A stretch of 64,000 bases of DNA from Diorhabda sublineata (Eukaryota; Arthropoda; Insecta; Coleoptera; Chrysomelidae): assembly GCF_026230105.1 (NCBI RefSeq), contig NC_079477.1:9305001-9369000 (forward strand), in the 5' to 3' direction. Positions 61,152 through 64,000 of this stretch are shown here, in pieces. Both the position numbers and the translations under genes were made by a program. Positions within the stretch are counted from its first letter, which is position 1. The number at the start of each line of letters is the position of its first letter. The notes under the pieces were generated by a model. It was not told the DNA's origin and made no database searches. It was given only the letters and a program-made list of their open reading frames with translations.

Positions 61152-62154
61152 TTTGGACGGTTTTGATTTTCTAGATTCTGTGAGATTCGGGATGCTAAAT
61201 GGGTTTAGCAACTCTTAATAAAATTACGAGCACGGACTTCCGAAATTTTGATACTCAAAACGAGGAATTCGAAAAAAAGTGTTGGAGCAATAAATTTATA
61301 GCACGAAATTCTCTACAGATTGGTCAATAAGCATTTTTTCCCGACTTCAAAATTTTCACCGTAAAATGGGTTCATGTACTCAAAAATATTTCGAATTGCA
61401 GATAACTCGAAAACTATGAGGATTTCGACACAAACTGCCGGGACAAAAAATGTGGAGCACAACATTCCGTACAAAAAAGGTTTCAATTTTTTCCTAACCT
61501 CAAAATTTCCATTATAAAATGGGTTTGACGCTCCAAAATATTTTGATTCGCGAATAACTTGAAAACTACGTAGAATTCGTGCCGGAGCCAAAACTGTAGA
61601 GCACAAAATGAGTACAACACCATTTTTGTGAAAGAGAAATTATTGAGAAGTCTGTGAATATTGAAATAAAATGTTTAAAAGTTGCTTGTTTATATGGAGA
61701 GTGATCCATTGAAACAAATGCTTATGTGGCCAATATACCTATTCATCTCGGCAATATTTTCGAAAATTTCTGAAGTCGAAAATTATGCTAGCTTATCCGA
61801 TTAGAAAATAGAGATCTCAACCATCATGATGTATTTTGATTTTTTGTAAAGAAGTAGTTTTCCAAGAGTTTCCATGTGCGACTGGAAGGTAAATTGGCTT
61901 AAATTCGTATTGGCAGGCATTCGCGAGCAGATGCACTGGCAGGAATTCAACGGCTTTCGGCGTTGAGGGAGACCTTGTTTGTAGAAAATTTTGTGCTCTA
62001 CATTTTTTTTCGGGCATTTTTTTTCGAATTACTCTTAGTCTTCGAGTTATTCGAGTTTCAACATTTTTTTGAGTTACAAGTTTCGAAAACCCATGCCTAG
62101 GCTTATTCAATAACCGAAAACCTCTGAGAATCTAGAAAATCAGAAGCGCCCAAT
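61152..62154. mobile_element. TTAA-flanked inverted-repeat element with internal tandem repeats
   Basis: TTTGGACGGTTTTGATTTTC at 61152 continues TAGATTCT. It is matched by the reverse complement of the other end, ATTGGGCGCTTCTGATTTTC then TAGATTCT, at 62154. TTAA lies directly outside both ends (61148-61151 and 62155-62158), the piggyBac-superfamily target site. Inside are three diverged direct units of about 153-160 bp (61190-61620) and an inverted unit (62110-61965) sharing the words GTAGAGCACAAAA and CGAATAACT. There is no coding capacity. It abuts the Jockey-like relic. Confidence 0.7.
61190..61620. repeat. Tandem repeat, ~153-bp unit, about three diverged copies
   Basis: AAAATGGG recurs at 61363 and 61516 (153 bp apart), ATAACT at 61402 and 61554 (152 bp), and GAGGA at 61262 and 61418 (156 bp). 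Each unit carries a GAATAACTxGAAAACT-like core and a GAGCACAA word. An inverted copy lies at 61965-62110. Confidence 0.75.
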
Positions 62155-62158
62155 TTAA

Positions 62159-64000
62159 TTTTGGATTTAATCATATTTCACCTTTACTAATTGATCGTAA
62201 TAATGAATAGTTGAATATTTGTGATGGGTAATTTTGTAACTTAAAAATAATGTTTGAAGATTTGGTTTTTCACTTTTTGATTTGCAATCTTATTGTTGCC
62301 CGATCTTACGATGTCTTCTTTTTTCATCTTTTTTGTCTTTGTCTACTAAAGGATGTAAAAATCAAATATTACACTCGATATTCGAAAAATTCCATCAATT
62401 TGTTTATTTGATCATGTACTCGTATTGTCATCAAAAGCGATTAAGTATGCGAAGTTATTAAGTCGATTAAAAGTCAGAATTATCTAGAAAAATTACATCT
62501 AAATAAACTAATAGCTAATTAAATAATAATCGGTAGATATTTTTCCTATTAAGACGCTTTTACATTCACATTTTTCTGCAAAAACTAGTAATGGATAAGT
62601 GATACAATAAATACTATTTCAGATTCCTATATTTTTATTTAGAACAATATTATTGACCCGTTTTTTGATATTAAAAAGGATATGAGTGACCTAATTTATT
62701 TTAAGCAAACTATATATTTTGTACGTATAATGTTAATTTGTTTATTACAGGTCAACACATGAGAAGTTTGTTTTGAAAATAAAAAATGTAATTGGCACCA
62801 AATTTGAAAACAGATAATGTTGCCAATTCCAAATTATAGGGTGCTTCACCATCTAATACTGGTTTTATTATTTTATAACAGTTTTTGGAATAAATATTAG
62901 AAAACAACTTTCTCCCTTCATCTACCGTTTGTAATAAACATAAAATCTATTGATCGAATTTCTACTCGGGTAACACCAATAAATAAAGTGATTCAGGAAG
63001 AACGTTTATGTATATAATTTTTTAATAATTTAATAAAGACTTATTAACTTAAATACATTCGTTAACTTGGTGAAATAAGTCACAAAAGACAGCAGAGGCA
63101 AACATGAAAATAGCGTTCTAAGCGAGCAAAAGCTTGGAGGAGCCAAACAGAATTTGTTTACAAAAAATAAAAAGTCACCTTGATGCCCAATAGGAATAAA
63201 TATCTTAGGAGTTTAGAGCTTTTATCACACCAACGGGACTCACTAAGATTATGAATGACAAAATGTGTTCATCTTAACACGTAATTAAGCAGAGATTATC
63301 ATTGTTGTTTTCAAAAAATGATTCAGTTTGTTTGTAATATCTAAGTAATTAAGTGCATTAAAATACTTCAAGTAGTGTCTAATTCAAGTCCAATATACTT
63401 ATTCAATGCTGATGCTACCCTTCGACAGACGGGAAATGTGGCTATTAATAATTACTCTGATATCTCATTTATGACGTAGGTATACTCCAACAACCTTTTG
63501 AAATAAATTGAAAAAACATTTTAGGGACCTCTCAAAATTCATTAGATCAAATTAGTATAACTTTAAAATACGAGAAACCAAAACAAAGCCTAGTCTACCA
63601 TAAATCTAGCTAAATTTTTATTGAAAATCATATATTCCATTTTTCTATGAAAATATTTAATGATTTGTATTTCATCTTCTATTCTCTGAAAATCAGGAAA
63701 GGAAAATATTAATCGCATCCGAGAGAATGTACCTATATTTTATCCGTTAAACAAGGTAGTGCACTCAGCGCTGGTTATTGCTTCACTGATTATAAATTTT
63801 TTGCCAATAAATCCCTTTCCGTATTCTCTTCAGAATGTTTCTCTATGTTTAACGCTTTAATTGAATATGGCTTATTAGCGTTACGTTGAAAGTTAATGTA
63901 GGTCAGTGTCTGGCTTTGAAACAAATCAATTCTTTTTTAAGAACAAAATTGAGATATTTCCATCAATTCACCAGGGGTTTAATTCAAATATATGCGAAAT
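62159..64000. other. No gene recognised
   Basis: AT-rich to the end of the window. No exon of sestrin or other gene could be recognised. Confidence 0.35.

Noticed and set aside
1..64000. CRISPR arrays, operons, bacterial promoters or viral gene clusters
   Set aside because: The exon-intron gene, animal-type transposons and AT-rich non-coding DNA show a eukaryotic nuclear genome. No regularly spaced repeats or virus-like genes were seen.

Overview
This is AT-rich animal DNA, most likely from an insect with a large, repeat-laden genome; a beetle is possible but not shown by the sequence. The only host gene I can identify with confidence is a sestrin on the minus strand. Five internal coding exons (9998-9828, 5771-5589, 4856-4631, 4543-4219, 678-384) have matching splice sites and phases. 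Together they encode about 400 residues. They cover the helical fold with the redox Cys, the variable linker, and the C-terminal leucine/GATOR2-binding domain. The exon for the extreme C-terminus should lie below position 1. The N-terminal exon or exons were not found. If they are encoded further up the minus strand, much of the window from 10 kb to 64 kb is a giant first intron; that is an inference.

Nearly everything else I can interpret is decayed mobile DNA. Tc1/mariner/IS630 relics are at 2.9-3.5, 23.9, 28.4, 29.7-30.8 (both ends still visible), 32.3, 40.1, 48.2, 50.0, 51.8 and 53.9 kb. Other DNA transposons are a hAT relic (25.3-26.6 kb), a pogo/Tigger-Jerky relic (41.7-42.4 kb) with a pogo-like MITE (37.2 kb), a PIF/Harbinger-type element with a MADF-like start (38.6-38.9 kb), and a piggyBac relic (59.0-60.1 kb). 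A 1-kb element bounded by TTAA carries internal ~153-bp repeats (61.15-62.15 kb). Two further inverted-repeat elements of about 0.5 kb lie at 8.16-8.65 and 9.19-9.69 kb.

Non-LTR retrotransposon pieces are at 6.9-7.25, 13.0-14.8 (the best preserved, with the catalytic YADD segment deleted), 17.7-18.6 (restriction-like endonuclease domain), 34.2-34.6, 37.8-39.2 (interrupted by the Harbinger element), 44.8-45.9 (two fragments head to tail), 46.45-46.78, 53.4-53.7 and 60.5-61.1 kb. All carry stops, frameshifts or deletions and none looks able to move on its own.

I found no tRNA, rRNA, CRISPR array, operon or convincing viral gene, and no set of neighbouring genes that would make a new multi-gene system. 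The most informative observations are the nested Harbinger insertion whose removal restores a retrotransposon reading frame, the TTAA-bounded element with internal repeats, the microhomology-type deletion in a mariner copy, and two residue differences at ligand and redox positions of the sestrin. Stretches described as holding no recognised gene were read by eye on both strands; short isolated exons could still be hidden there.
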